Source: Flectonema sp. DT1601
Taxonomy: Eukaryota; Euglenozoa; Diplonemea; Diplonemida; Diplonemidae
Length of the DNA stretch: 64,000 nucleotides
Assembly: GCA_964019425.1 (NCBI GenBank)
Contig: OZ025847.1
Coordinates: 216,501 to 280,500, forward strand
Direction: 5' to 3'
Shown: one piece after another, positions 33,573-43,556 of the stretch
Layout: each line of letters starts with the position of its first letter
Numbering within the stretch: position 1 is the first letter of the stretch
The notes under the pieces: generated by a model
The model's input: only the letters and a program-made list of their open reading frames with translations
Told to the model about the DNA's origin: nothing
Database searches by the model: none
Translations under genes and position numbers: made by a program

Positions 33573-35315
33573 TCAGTACGTTCGTTCAGGGACACGAGGT
33601 AGTTTTGGTTTTGATGACAGAGGAGGAGTGGGTATTAGAGGAGGCATGGCTACACCAAGGTTATCTCTGAGCCACGACACTGGAGCACCATTCACAACTG
33701 ACTGATTACCGTTGATCGAGGAAGCCACCTCATCTGTTAGGCTCGAATCACTGTAGGAATCTTGTCCTGTTGTACTTCCTTCAAAAAGATCAGGTATTGG
33801 TAAACACGGTAATTCCATAGTCCCATTACTTGCAATACTAACAGAGTCAACTGATTGATGGAACTCAATTGGTTGTAAGTCAACATGAGAATTAGAACAC
33901 TGATCAGGTAATTGAGGATGTTCAGTTGGAATTTCTGTAGCAGCTGAGAAATACGTGGTCATACTCATCTTTGGAGATGATAAATGACGATTACCTTCAA
34001 TAGAAGCAACGCTAATAGCACTGTCTAGAATGATACTCGCGACAGGATTAGTTAAGTATCGATTAGGGCATTCTGTTATTCTATTAGATGATGGTGTTGT
34101 TGTGATGGTATCATTCCATTGAGGGTCTACTGTTGAATATTGCGTATCGACACTAAGTTTTGGTGATTTACTCCTTTGATCAACATTACAATCTTCATGT
34201 GTATCATTATTTGATAGATGAGATCGAACACTTGCCCCAGCTGATGATAAGTTCCTGTTGACTTCCATTGAAGCAACACTTACTGAAGAATTCAAAACCA
34301 TACTCGTCAAAGGTGTCGATAAATACCTGAAACTCGTAGCAGTTGATCCTCCACGAGACCCTTCTTCTTTTTTCATAATAAAACTCGCGACAGGTGTTGA
34401 CAAGTATAAATTACTAACGGAGTTACTATCTGTTTCTGTTGACATTTTATATCTCATACTCATATGAGGAGATGACATGGCTCGATTCCCCTCCATAGAA
34501 ACGGCACTCATAGAGTTATTCAAAGCGATGCTTACTACTGGTGTTAATAGATGTGATATATCTGTTGAAGGTGACTCTACGAGACTACGATGATGTTTAC
34601 CAGATAATAAGTTATCAGAGCCCCTGTCCATATCAATTGATGACGTTCCTTGTGGTACAGTAGTCGCATTAGAAAGATCGCTCAAGTCACCTGATTTTAA
34701 TAATTTTTCATCAACTTGTGATCCCACAGAGTGACAACTCTTTGATGATATAATTACATTTCCTTTCACAGCTGATTTATTCAATCGTACACTAACAATT
34801 GGAGTGGAGAGGTTTTGACTACTCGGCAGTGACGGTGTCAGTTCTGTACCTTCAGAGATACATGTTCCAACACTCAGACGTTTTAGTGCTGACTTCAGAT
34901 CGTCAGGAGTTTCTTGTGCTACAGTTGCATTAGAAAAGTGTGTGTCTAAGTCACCTGATTTTAATAATTTTTCATCAACTTGTGATACAGAGTGACAACT
35001 CTTTGATGATATAATTACATTTCCCTTCATCGATGCTACGCTTAAAGCCTTACTCAATTCAACAACATCAACTGGAGTAGAGAAGCTTTGATTACTATTA
35101 AATGACGGTGTTGGTTTTAAGTTATCTGCCGTACTTTGAGATTCTGTACCTTCAGAGATGTATGTTCCGACACTCAAACGCTTTAGTGATGGTGAGGCAC
35201 ATTGGTCCTTCGGTAATGAATTTACTATAGAGTCAGTAGTGACATCTGTTGACGTGTTGATGGTAGTGTTCGAACTATTCCACTTTTGGTAATCACAGCA
35301 AATTGCGGAACTCAT
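33573..35315 (-). CDS. Ser/Thr-rich repetitive protein, 580 residues
   Basis: ATG at 35315 (MSSAICCDYQKWNSS) to a stop at 33573. The protein is Ser/Thr-rich and probably disordered, built from at least five diverged repeats of about 60-80 residues with the pattern YLSTPVASxxLNxSxSVASMEGNRxLSSPxMSM. An N-terminal pair shares LKRLSVGTYISEGTE and GNVIISSKSCHSV. The last ~40 residues (GAPVSWLRD...LIPTPPLSSKPKLPRV) closely match the same region of the 2015-residue protein (GAPISWLRE...LTPTPPSSSKPKPNRV), so the two genes are related at that end. There is no signal peptide, membrane segment or known domain. The tail stops soon after the shared motif, without the zipper-like exon of the larger protein. 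Function unknown. Confidence 0.75.
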   Translation of the reverse strand: MSSAICCDYQKWNSSNTTINTSTDVTTDSIVNSLPKDQCASPSLKRLSVGTYISEGTESQSTADNLKPTPSFNSNQSFSTPVDVVELSKALSVASMKGNVIISSKSCHSVSQVDEKLLKSGDLDTHFSNATVAQETPDDLKSALKRLSVGTCISEGTELTPSLPSSQNLSTPIVSVRLNKSAVKGNVIISSKSCHSVGSQVDEKLLKSGDLSDLSNATTVPQGTSSIDMDRGSDNLLSGKHHRSLVESPSTDISHLLTPVVSIALNNSMSAVSMEGNRAMSSPHMSMRYKMSTETDSNSVSNLYLSTPVASFIMKKEEGSRGGSTATSFRYLSTPLTSMVLNSSVSVASMEVNRNLSSAGASVRSHLSNNDTHEDCNVDQRSKSPKLSVDTQYSTVDPQWNDTITTTPSSNRITECPNRYLTNPVASIILDSAISVASIEGNRHLSSPKMSMTTYFSAATEIPTEHPQLPDQCSNSHVDLQPIEFHQSVDSVSIASNGTMELPCLPIPDLFEGSTTGQDSYSDSSLTDEVASSINGNQSVVNGAPVSWLRDNLGVAMPPLIPTPPLSSKPKLPRVPERTY

Positions 35316-35963
35316 TTTCCCCCCAAAACCTATCGGACGAAATAAAGCTGAGGGGGGGGGTTAACTGTTTGATTTTGTACGTAAAATACAAATGTATTGT
35401 ATCATAAACAACATAACGATAATTTAACATTAGTTCTGAGATACAGTGACTAGGTGTGATGCTTAACTTAGCCTTTTAAAGTAACTATTAGGTTTCGAGA
35501 GTAATCTATATACCTCTTACCTCTATTCTCTCATCATCTGAGGGGGGGGTACGACAACTGTAACCAGATGAAGTTAAAAAGGGGGATCAAATCTGTGACT
35601 TGAATTCAAAGAAGAAACTGTTTTTTTGTGAAATAACATGTTAATATTTCTGATGACAATAATTATATTAAAATTTAAAAAAAAAAAAAAACAACTACGT
35701 GCTGCACAGACTACTGTTTTCTATTTTGTTTGGTTCTTTTGATGAATATTTGGAGTTTCTTTTTTTTTTTTTTTTTTTTAAATTTTTTTTTTCTCGTGTT
35801 CCTGATAAAAAGCTTAGTAACGCGTTTTGGAATTTCTTTTTTATTTTATTTTTTTTTCCCTACTTCTGCAAGTACCAATGTTGACAGTCAGCACCCAAGG
35901 AGGAAGAAAAAGAAGGAAAAAAAAATATGGAAGGGGAAAATGGTAATGGATGTGAAGAACATA

Positions 35964-36004
<41 letters not shown>

Positions 36005-36778
36005 GACAAGAGGGGAAAGAAAAAAAAAGCTCGCGTCTTTTTTAAAATAAGAATAATTAAAAAACTAAAGAAAACAGAGCACAACTTACCTTTTGAACTA
36101 AAAATGAGTGGTTGTTCATCATTACACCTCGCAACCACATGGATGTTAGTTTTTTTTTTTTTTTTTTTTTTTCCTCTTCTTTTTCTTGTCAATTACACTT
36201 AAAAAGAAAGGGACAGGGAAGAGATGAAAAAGAAAAGAGGGGAAAAAAAAAGAGGAAAAATAACTTTCTCTCATTGGGATAGGCAAAAGAAAGTGAGCAG
36301 GCGGAAAAACTTGAGGACTCGTACAAAAAGACTGACGATCAACTCATACGCTACTATTCGCTTAGAACAAAAATAAAATTTAAATCTGCGCACAAAGTAA
36401 AGCAAGATAGATGCCAGGAGCAAATCAGATTATTATTGGCAATGACTACACTTGTACACGCATATCCACGATACAGTAGTCTTTGAGCGCAACCCACGCC
36501 TTCTGCCTCAACCCGCTGAGAGAAAGTTTCTATTTTTTTGCTTTTTTTTTGATCTTTTTTTTTTCCCCTCCCCCTTTCTTTTCTTGTTGGCGGTTGTCCG
36601 TGTTGTTCCCTTGTATTGAACTCTCCTCTTTCTGAGTTGTGTTGATTACATCTGCAATATAAATAAAGTAACAAAGAACATGTGAAGTGTGAGGTTGGAG
36701 AACAATCGCAAAGAAGATTAAATAAGAGAACACTATCCCCTTTTTCATGGCTGTCTTCGCTGCCCAGAACTGCCATGT
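35316..36778. other. Intergenic region with R7 repeat and homopolymers
   Basis: An R7 copy, the most complete seen, lies at 35353-35540. Poly(T) and poly(A) tracts follow (notably about 35969-36000 and 36150-36172). Open frames here are lysine- or phenylalanine-rich translations of homopolymers. The right end should hold the ABCE1 3' UTR. Confidence 0.55.
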
Positions 36779-39246
36779 TTAATTCTCAGTCTCCTTCTCC
36801 TTCTTCTCAGCCTCGGCCTTTTTAGCTTCGGCAGCAGCCTTCACCTCCTTAGGATCCTTCTTTGGTGGTTTCCTTTCTGTTGAGGCCTCTTGCATGAAGA
36901 AGTAGTTACCGCTCTTCTTTTGCTCACGATCCTTTACAGATGAGAATTTGTTAATACGAGGACGGAAGTTGTCAGGATCACGACGGAATGTGATGTTCAA
37001 ATGCTTTAAGAAGATGTTCATTCCCTCTAATAAGTTTGTTGGTGCCTTAGCTGTTGCCTCCACAGCAGGAATTCCATCATAAACTACAACCTTATCAGCC
37101 AAGTATGTCGCCATGATGAAATCGTGCTCTACAATAAAAGCACTCTTCTTAGCGTGTAGAATGTATCGCTTAATTACTTTAGCAGCCATTAAACGTTGTT
37201 CAGAATCGAGGTATGCAGAAGGTTCATCGATCAAGTAGATATCAGCAGGCTTACCAAGAGCAAGAACCAAAGCGAGTCGTTGAAGTTCTCCTCCAGACAA
37301 GACTTGAACCTGATTATCGATAAGCTGACTGATGTTAAGTGGCTTAAAGACGTCTGTCTGGAACTGCGGATGAAGGTACGCATCGTTCAATTTAGTTTGA
37401 AGCAATTGCTGAACAGTTCCCTGAAACTTTGGTGCGATAGTTTGAGGTTTGAATGAAATGTTGAATTCTGGCATAGGAACCTTCTCATCAGGTTTTGAGA
37501 CACCAGCAATCATTTTAATAAAAGTAGTCTTACCTGTACCATTCTCTCCTAACAATACAACTATCTCTGAATCAGTAAACTCTCCTGCCTCAACATTCAA
37601 TTTAAACGCACCCTGAGTACGAGTCATTTTCGGGTAACTGTATCTGCAGTTACCTTGCATAAGTGCTTCATCCTCAGCGTCAGCGATTTTAAATGAAAGA
37701 GCTTCGTCTCTGAATCTTAAGTTCTCTGTTGGTACAAACCCTTCAAGAAAGATATTAATTCCTTCCCTGACTCCAAAAGGCATAGTAACCACTCCATAGG
37801 CACCAGGCTTACCGTACAGTACGCAGATAAAGTCACTGTTTGTTAAATTATTTAAATATCAAAAAAAAAAAAAAAAAAGAAAAAGAAAAAGAATTGGCTT
37901 TATCTTAAACTATACAGAAAATAGTAATATAACACTGCGGTTTTCTTGTCTGTGCACAAAACCATTCCTGGGATGCCTCAGGCAACCACCTGGCTTGGGT
38001 GACTTCGTCGTTGCCTAGCCGGGTCTTGAGACATTCGGTCTCACCCGTTTCACCGCATCGGTGACAGTTCGTCCCATCCGTATGTATTTTTCCGCATAAC
38101 GGAAACACAACATTGGCCTGTTCCTGACGGATGCGCCCCTTCCGGGATATTAGGCACCTCGACAGTTGACCAGTCGAATTCTTGTGGGATATCTACTTTC
38201 GGCATTTTGTGACTTTTTGTTTGTGCACGAAACCGTGAACCGACTTAAACTGATAAAGTTAAAGGAGGTTTACGTGTGCTGCCAACATTCTTTTTCGTTC
38301 TTACAATGCTTGTTAATGCAAAAAAAAAAAAAAAAAAAAAAGCAATAAAATAAAATAAATAAATAAAAACGACATACGAAAGATAATCGCAGATTGACAA
38401 GTCGTGCTCTACAACTACGATGTAATTCTTTTCTTGAATTAGTCCTCTAATTACCTGAGCAGCCTTAAGACGTTGCTTAACATCAAGGTAAGACGAAGGC
38501 TCGTCAAACATGTACATATCCGCCTGCTGGACACACGTAGAGGCGATTGCGAATCTCTGTAACTCACCTCCAGATAGTTCAGTAAGGTCACGATCTTTTA
38601 CGATATCTAATTCTAATTCTTTCATATAGAATCCAATCATGTCGCGGTCATCTCTTCCCTTTAGGACGTCTTTTAGCTTTCCCTTTACAGCTCTTGGGAT
38701 TTGATCAACGTATTGAATTTTAGTAACACTTTTGATCTGTTCTTCCAAGACTTTTGAGAAGTATGCCTGTAACTCTGATCCTCTGAAATACTTTAATACT
38801 TCAGCCCATTCTGGTGGGTTTTTAAACTTACCCAAGTTAGGCTTCACATTTCCAGACAAAATCTTTAGTGCTGTACTCTTACCGATACCGTTTGTCCCGA
38901 CTAGACCAAGAACCTGACCAGGTCTTGGAAACGGAAGTCTGTGAAGCTTAAAGCTGTTTGGTCCATAACGGTGAGTAGTACTGCTCTCCAACGACTTTGG
39001 TAAGTTGATAATTTGAACCGCCTCAAACGGACATTTCTTGGTACAGATATTGCAACCAATACACAATTCTTCCGAAAACCAGGCAAACTTGTCAGTTGGC
39101 GCGACCTCAATGCACAAAGCTCCACCTCTTACAACAGGACAGAACTTTTTGCACTCTTGCTTACATCTCGATGGTTTGCATCTGTCCGTGTTCACAATAG
39201 CAACACGGGTAAGCTTACCATCATCAGCTCCCTTCTTCTTACTCAT
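36779..39246 (-). CDS. ABCE1: ABCE1/RLI1 ribosome-recycling ATPase (two exons: 38378-39246, 36779-37835)
   Basis: ATG at 39246 ([18 protein letters not shown]). Exon 1 ends at DYL-S with a GTATGT donor; the intron is 37836-38377 (542 bp, ends AACAAACAG); exon 2 completes the serine codon and continues [20 protein letters not shown]. The join gives 641 residues. The N-terminus has the eight-cysteine 4Fe-4S region ([15 protein letters not shown] and [13 protein letters not shown]). NBD1 has Walker [10 protein letters not shown] (117-125), signature [11 protein letters not shown] and Walker [14 protein letters not shown]2 has [20 protein letters not shown] and [10 protein letters not shown]. Order and motifs are diagnostic of ABCE1, which splits ribosomes after termination using ATP (established). 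The end carries a ~30-residue Lys/Glu/Ala-rich extension after the usual KKSGNYFF terminus. Human ABCE1 is 599 residues. Confidence 0.97.
37888..38341 (+). repeat. Family A retroposon-like repeat, copy 2, within the ABCE1 intron
   Basis: 37888-37965 and 38215-38341 match the continuous copy at 13268-13451. Between them lie about 250 bp not present in copy 1, bounded by two versions of a ~25-bp sequence (TTGTTTGTGCACGAAACCGT and relatives). Ends in a poly(A) run (38321-38341). It is antisense to ABCE1 and accounts for most of the intron's length. The middle part reads on the minus strand with a [10 protein letters not shown] segment, possibly LINE-derived. Confidence 0.65.
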
Positions 39247-39357
39247 ATTTTCTTTTTATTATTCTAACTTGAAAACCAATATTGTTGAAAATTAAATATT
39301 AAACATTAGCGAAACATTTGCTCACCGCAAACACCAAAAATTGAAAAGTCTGGCATT
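39247..39357 (-). promoter_or_regulatory. Presumed ABCE1 promoter and 5' UTR
   Basis: Only 111 bp separate the ABCE1 start codon from the left edge of the tyrosinase array. The region is AT-rich with no recognised motif. The role is inferred from position; the ABCE1 promoter may extend into the first array unit. Confidence 0.4.
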
Positions 39358-40306
39358 ACACACAACACGATTCTCGTTGTTTTTTTTCCATTTTTACCTG
39401 AAGGACGAAGAAGAAGAAGAAGAATAAAATAAATACTAAACTTCCGGAGGACACCAAGAAGCAAAGGCCTGAAAAGAGAGGGAAAACAAAGAATCCCAAA
39501 GAAGGGAAATAAAGAACCAAATGGCATCGCCGAAGAAGGAAAACAAAGACTTGCATCCATCGTTCACCGAAGAGAGAGAGCACGGAAACGATTAAAGAAA
39601 CAAACCATTGCGGGCTTGCTTCCGTGTGCATCTTCTATTTCCTTTGCGTCGGCTTCACGAGGAAGACCAAAAGAAAGCAATAAAGGGGGCAAAAAAAGAG
39701 AAAAAAGAATATAATCTGTTTTCTCTTCCAACCCGTCTCCCCTTCCTTCCCATCTTCCGACGGGACTTGTCAGTAAGAGAAAAAGGAAAGGCAGGACGGG
39801 AAAGTGAAGGGAGAGAGAGAGAAAGAGGGAGAGAGGGAGGTTGTCGACGCAGAGCAAGAGGGCACCGGTGCTGAGAAAATCACCGACCAAGAATACCAAC
39901 CGCTCGTCTTTTTTTGTCTTGGTGTAATAAAGGCAAAGGTGAAAAACAAAATAGGTTGCGAAAAAGAAAGAAGGGAACGGAAGGGGAGAGGTCGACACCG
40001 CCAGAAGGAGCAGACTACGCTTCCGTGACGCTAAGCGTCGGAGAAAGGGTTTCTTATTCTTCATGGCAGCGTCTTCCCCCTACAACACCTTTCCTTTCTT
40101 TCGATGTTCGGTTGTTTTGAATAGAATTAATAATTAATAATAAATAATAAAAACCAATAATAAAAGATTTGGGTTTTTTTTTATTATTTGAATTTAAAAA
40201 AAGATAAAAAAGATAAGATAAGATAAGAAAGAAAAACAAGTGAGAATCATAAAGGACAATCCCTTTTGACTAATTTTATATTTGCGATCACGTGGGTGCT
40301 TTCTTC
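39358..40306. other. Array spacer (downstream of tyrosinase copy 1)
   Basis: First spacer; equivalents precede every gene copy. It holds GAAGAAGAAGAAGAAG and GAGAGAGAGA tracts, several purine-rich runs and an AT-rich stretch next to the gene's stop. Open frames of up to 166 codons are Leu/Phe/Ser-rich translations of pyrimidine tracts and are not called as genes. Copy 1 differs from later spacers at a few bases near 39892-39900. Confidence 0.6.
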
Positions 40307-42118
40307 CTACTTTTGAGCAGGGTCAAGGTACCAGCAAGGCTTCGTGTACTTCAACTTCTCCTTTGGAATCCGCATGAGGTCGATCCACTCTTGCGAAACA
40401 GCTTCCTTGTTCGTCTTGTCGCACTCAATCTTTGCCAGGTAGTTTAGCAAATCCACGCTCTCGATGGCAGGCTCCAGGGCCACCTTCGACAAGCAAATCT
40501 CTCCCATCACGTGGTCGGCGAACGCGCAGCGGTTGTCCTTCTGCTCCCCCTGTTCCTTATTCTTGGCAGCAACTGCAGCCTGGGAAACAGCCGCCCTCTC
40601 CGTCGAAGCTGAAGCTGAAGCTGAAGCTGAAGCTGGGCAATTCACCGTCGCTGCTCCGCTGACGGGGCTCACCCAGTTCCACCCAGAACCTCCCAACGGA
40701 GTTCCGAGGATCCCGGCAAGGTTGTCGTCCCCGTACACGAAGTCGTTCTCGCCGTTGGCTCCCGGCATTCCAACCGTGTGATGTACGTCTCGGATGGTCC
40801 ACGCAGCCGAAAACCACTGCAGCGTCGATGTTCCGTCGTACGTCATCGGCAGCACGCTGTCCAGCTGCAGAAGCGCTTCTTGGCTGGGGCTACCCGCCAC
40901 TGCGTAGTGGTTGCCGTTCAGGTCCGCCTTCGCCACCTCATCGTGTCCGTGGTAGTCCTGCCACAGCGCGTACATCCTGTCGACGTTGGCGTGGTGCACC
41001 ATGAAAAGTGGGTCCTCCGGCGAGTAGAAGGTCGACATCTGTCCTCCGATGGCAACGTGCGGTGCCCCGTGTGGAGACCCCTCCAGCGTCGGTCTGAATC
41101 CCACGAAGTTCGGAAAGTTCTGAATCACGGCAGCCATGGCAGCCTGTCCGGTGAATCCCCAGTTGAACGCATACGTCCTGCGGAGACACATGTTGCGAGA
41201 ATCACGCCATCCGGTTCCGCTGTTGAAGTTGGCAACTCCGTCGTTCACGCAGTCAGACGAGTCGATCCCGCTCGCAGATCCGAAGGTCGACGCCGAAAAC
41301 ACCACACTCTGCGACTCGCTTCCGGCGTCCTTTTCCCAGTCCCAGTAAGGAACGGCGATGCAGCTGAACTCTCCTCCCAACGAACGCAGCATGTTCTCCC
41401 ACCCGACGAGGTAGTATCTGTGCCACGCGAGGAACGCGCTGGTTCCGTGCGCGTACGACCCGGCTTCAAGGTGCATCTCCACCATTCGATCGAAGTCCGC
41501 CTTGCGGGTTCTGTGGAACGTTCCCACCGCGCTGATGTACAGGTCCCTCTCCGCGCACGACAGCAGCGACCACGCCTTCCTCACACGAGGGGTCGCACAG
41601 GTAGACGTCGGTGGCGATGCTGGCGGCGTCGGTGGCGATTCTGGCGCCGTCGGTAATGTTACTGTTGGTAATGTTAGCGTCGGCGTCGCCGTCGGCGGCT
41701 CCGAGCAAGTCCAGTTCAGTACGAATCCACTCCTCCTCTCGCTGAAGTCCGAGGTCAACTGCACGAAGATCCCATCCTGGTCCACAACCGTGTCTTCCGG
41801 AATGCTCTCTCCCGAGTGCGAAAGAACTGCCGTCGATCCGATGATGCCATCGGTCACCGGGAACGCGCTCACGATGTCGAACCCGCTCTCGGTTTCGAAC
41901 TCCGTCCACCGCAACACCGTCCGCTTCGACCGGCACTTGAAGTAGAAGCACGCGTGTATGTTGTTTTTGTACTTCCGGGACCCGCTTGGGTAGTCCACCG
42001 TTCCGCTCGCTTCCCTGTACTTCTTATTCACAGTACACTCCGTCGGGAAGGTAAATCCGCTGGATTCGGCGGGAAGCACAGCGGCAGCCGCAAGTCCGAA
42101 TAGGACAGTGGACTTCAT
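40307..42118 (-). CDS. Secreted CUB-tyrosinase, array copy 1 (603 residues)
   Basis: ATG at 42118. Signal peptide MKSTVLFGLAAAAVLPAESSG (cleavage near 19-21), CUB-like domain (about 28-139, C-x26-C and C-x..C spacing, ending FVLNWTCSE), Thr/Pro-rich linker (about 141-173), then a type 3 copper tyrosinase domain (about 180-470). CuA ligands H216, H224 and H233 (MHLEAG, YAHGTS, AWHRYY); CuB ligands H350, H354 and H375/H376 (PHGAPHVAIGG, MVHHANVDRMYALW). An Ala-Ser run from (GAAGCT)5 leads into a Cys-containing C-terminal segment (CAFADHVMGEICLSK ... KPCWYLDP). Tyrosinases oxidise phenols to quinones using O2 (established); secretion suggests extracellular cross-linking or pigment formation (inference). 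Codons are GC-rich compared with ABCE1 next door. Private change: N334 where the other six have D334. Confidence 0.95.
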   Translation of the reverse strand: MKSTVLFGLAAAAVLPAESSGFTFPTECTVNKKYREASGTVDYPSGSRKYKNNIHACFYFKCRSKRTVLRWTEFETESGFDIVSAFPVTDGIIGSTAVLSHSGESIPEDTVVDQDGIFVQLTSDFSERRSGFVLNWTCSEPPTATPTLTLPTVTLPTAPESPPTPPASPPTSTCATPRVRKAWSLLSCAERDLYISAVGTFHRTRKADFDRMVEMHLEAGSYAHGTSAFLAWHRYYLVGWENMLRSLGGEFSCIAVPYWDWEKDAGSESQSVVFSASTFGSASGIDSSDCVNDGVANFNSGTGWRDSRNMCLRRTYAFNWGFTGQAAMAAVIQNFPNFVGFRPTLEGSPHGAPHVAIGGQMSTFYSPEDPLFMVHHANVDRMYALWQDYHGHDEVAKADLNGNHYAVAGSPSQEALLQLDSVLPMTYDGTSTLQWFSAAWTIRDVHHTVGMPGANGENDFVYGDDNLAGILGTPLGGSGWNWVSPVSGAATVNCPASASASASASTERAAVSQAAVAAKNKEQGEQKDNRCAFADHVMGEICLSKVALEPAIESVDLLNYLAKIECDKTNKEAVSQEWIDLMRIPKEKLKYTKPCWYLDPAQK

Positions 42119-42607
42119 AATAACAGTTTTCTTGATGAATCTGAAGGGAAATCAAAACATTAATTTAAAAACAAAACGAAAGGAAAGGAAAGGAAAAACA
42201 TTTTCCCCAAGCCGACAATACACGTCGTTAATAATTAATATGTGACTAAACTGTTTTTTTTTTAATATGTAGATTACTGATATGAATGAGAAACATAATA
42301 ACACAATAACAATAACAACAACGACAACAACCCATAACTGAATGTAAATTGACTAACCTTGACCCCGCAACAGCGATCGATAGAAGGATTCCAATGTGAT
42401 TCGATGAGCTTCTGAGAAGCTTGCACTGACAGTAAAGTGAATATAGGAGCGTGAACTGTCTTCCCGTTAAAAAAGGGAATGGGGGGGGGAAGTCAGATGG
42501 TTTTATTATTGTTGCTGTTATGCCCGATCTATTAGAAAATGAATTAGACAACTAAGGCAATCACAACAACAAAACTTACCATCAGTTTCTCCTATTTCCG
42601 ACACCCA
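42119..42607 (-). promoter_or_regulatory. Upstream region of tyrosinase copy 1, with possible 5' leader intron
   Basis: The region 5' of each tyrosinase gene. A candidate leader intron runs from a GTTAGT donor (42357) to a TTTCCCTTCAG acceptor (42141), 23 bp before the ATG. Another donor-like AACTGATG|GTAAGT lies at 42579. The G-run at 42481 has nine bases here and eight in other units. No TATA box is evident. Splicing is unproven. Confidence 0.35.
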
Positions 42608-43556
42608 GCACACAACACGATTCTCGTTGTTTTTTTTCCATTTTTACCTGAAGGACGAAGAAGAAGAAGAAGAATAAAATAAATACTAAACTTCCGGAGG
42701 ACACCAAGAAGCAAAGGCCTGAAAAGAGAGGGAAAACAAAGAATCCCAAAGAAGGGAAATAAAGAACCAAATGGCATCGCCGAAGAAGGAAAACAAAGAC
42801 TTGCATCCATCGTTCACCGAAGAGAGAGAGCACGGAAACGATTAAAGAAACAAACCATTGCGGGCTTGCTTCCGTGTGCATCTTCTATTTCCTTTGCGTC
42901 GGCTTCACGAGGAAGACCAAAAGAAAGCAATAAAGGGGGCAAAAAAAGAGAAAAAAGAATATAATCTGTTTTCTCTTCCAACCCGTCTCCCCTTCCTTCC
43001 CATCTTCCGACGGGACTTGTCAGTAAGAGAAAAAGGAAAGGCAGGACGGGAAAGTGAAGGGAGAGAGAGAGAAAGAGGGAGAGAGGGAGGTTGTCGACGC
43101 AGAGCAAGAGGGCACCGGTGCTGAGAAAATCACCGGCCAAGAATACCAGCCGCTCGTCTTTTTTTGTCTTGGTGTAATAAAGGCAAAGGTGAAAAACAAA
43201 ATAGGTTGCGAAAAAGAAAGAAGGGAACGGAAGGGGAGAGGTCGACACCGCCAGAAGGAGCAGACTACGCTTCCGTGACGCTAAGCGTCGGAGAAAGGGT
43301 TTCTTATTCTTCATGGCAGCGTCTTCCCCCTACAACACCTTTCCTTTCTTTCGATGTTCGGTTGTTTTGAATAGAATTAATAATTAATAATAAATAATAA
43401 AAACCAATAATAAAAGATTTGGGTTTTTTTTTATTATTTGAATTTAAAAAAAGATAAAAAAGATAAGATAAGATAAGAAAGAAAAACAAGTGAGAATCAT
43501 AAAGGACAATCCCTTTTGATTAATTTTATATTTGCGATCACGTGGGTGCTTTCTTC

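Noticed and set aside
33490-33575. Possible second exon for the 580-residue protein resembling the zipper exon of the larger paralogue
   Set aside because: A faint resemblance (RRETALLMK) exists, but no usable donor and acceptor pair in the right phase; the implied intron would be too short.
35730-36202. Lys-rich and Phe-rich ORFs on both strands near 36000
   Set aside because: Translations of poly(A)/poly(T) tracts.
36354-36776. 140-codon ORF just downstream of ABCE1
   Set aside because: Begins three bases past the ABCE1 stop, with no domain and a Gly/Lys/Arg low-complexity segment; most likely 3' UTR.
39564-40064. 166-codon minus-strand ORF in every array spacer (also near 42814, 46063, 49300, 52537, 57516, 60765)
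   Set aside because: Composition is Leu/Phe/Ser/Pro from pyrimidine tracts; its repetition only reflects the repeated unit. No domain or sensible signal is seen.
40778-41656. 292-codon plus-strand ORF antisense to each tyrosinase gene
   Set aside because: Arg/Val/His-rich translation of the opposite strand of a GC-rich gene; an expected shadow with no family resemblance.
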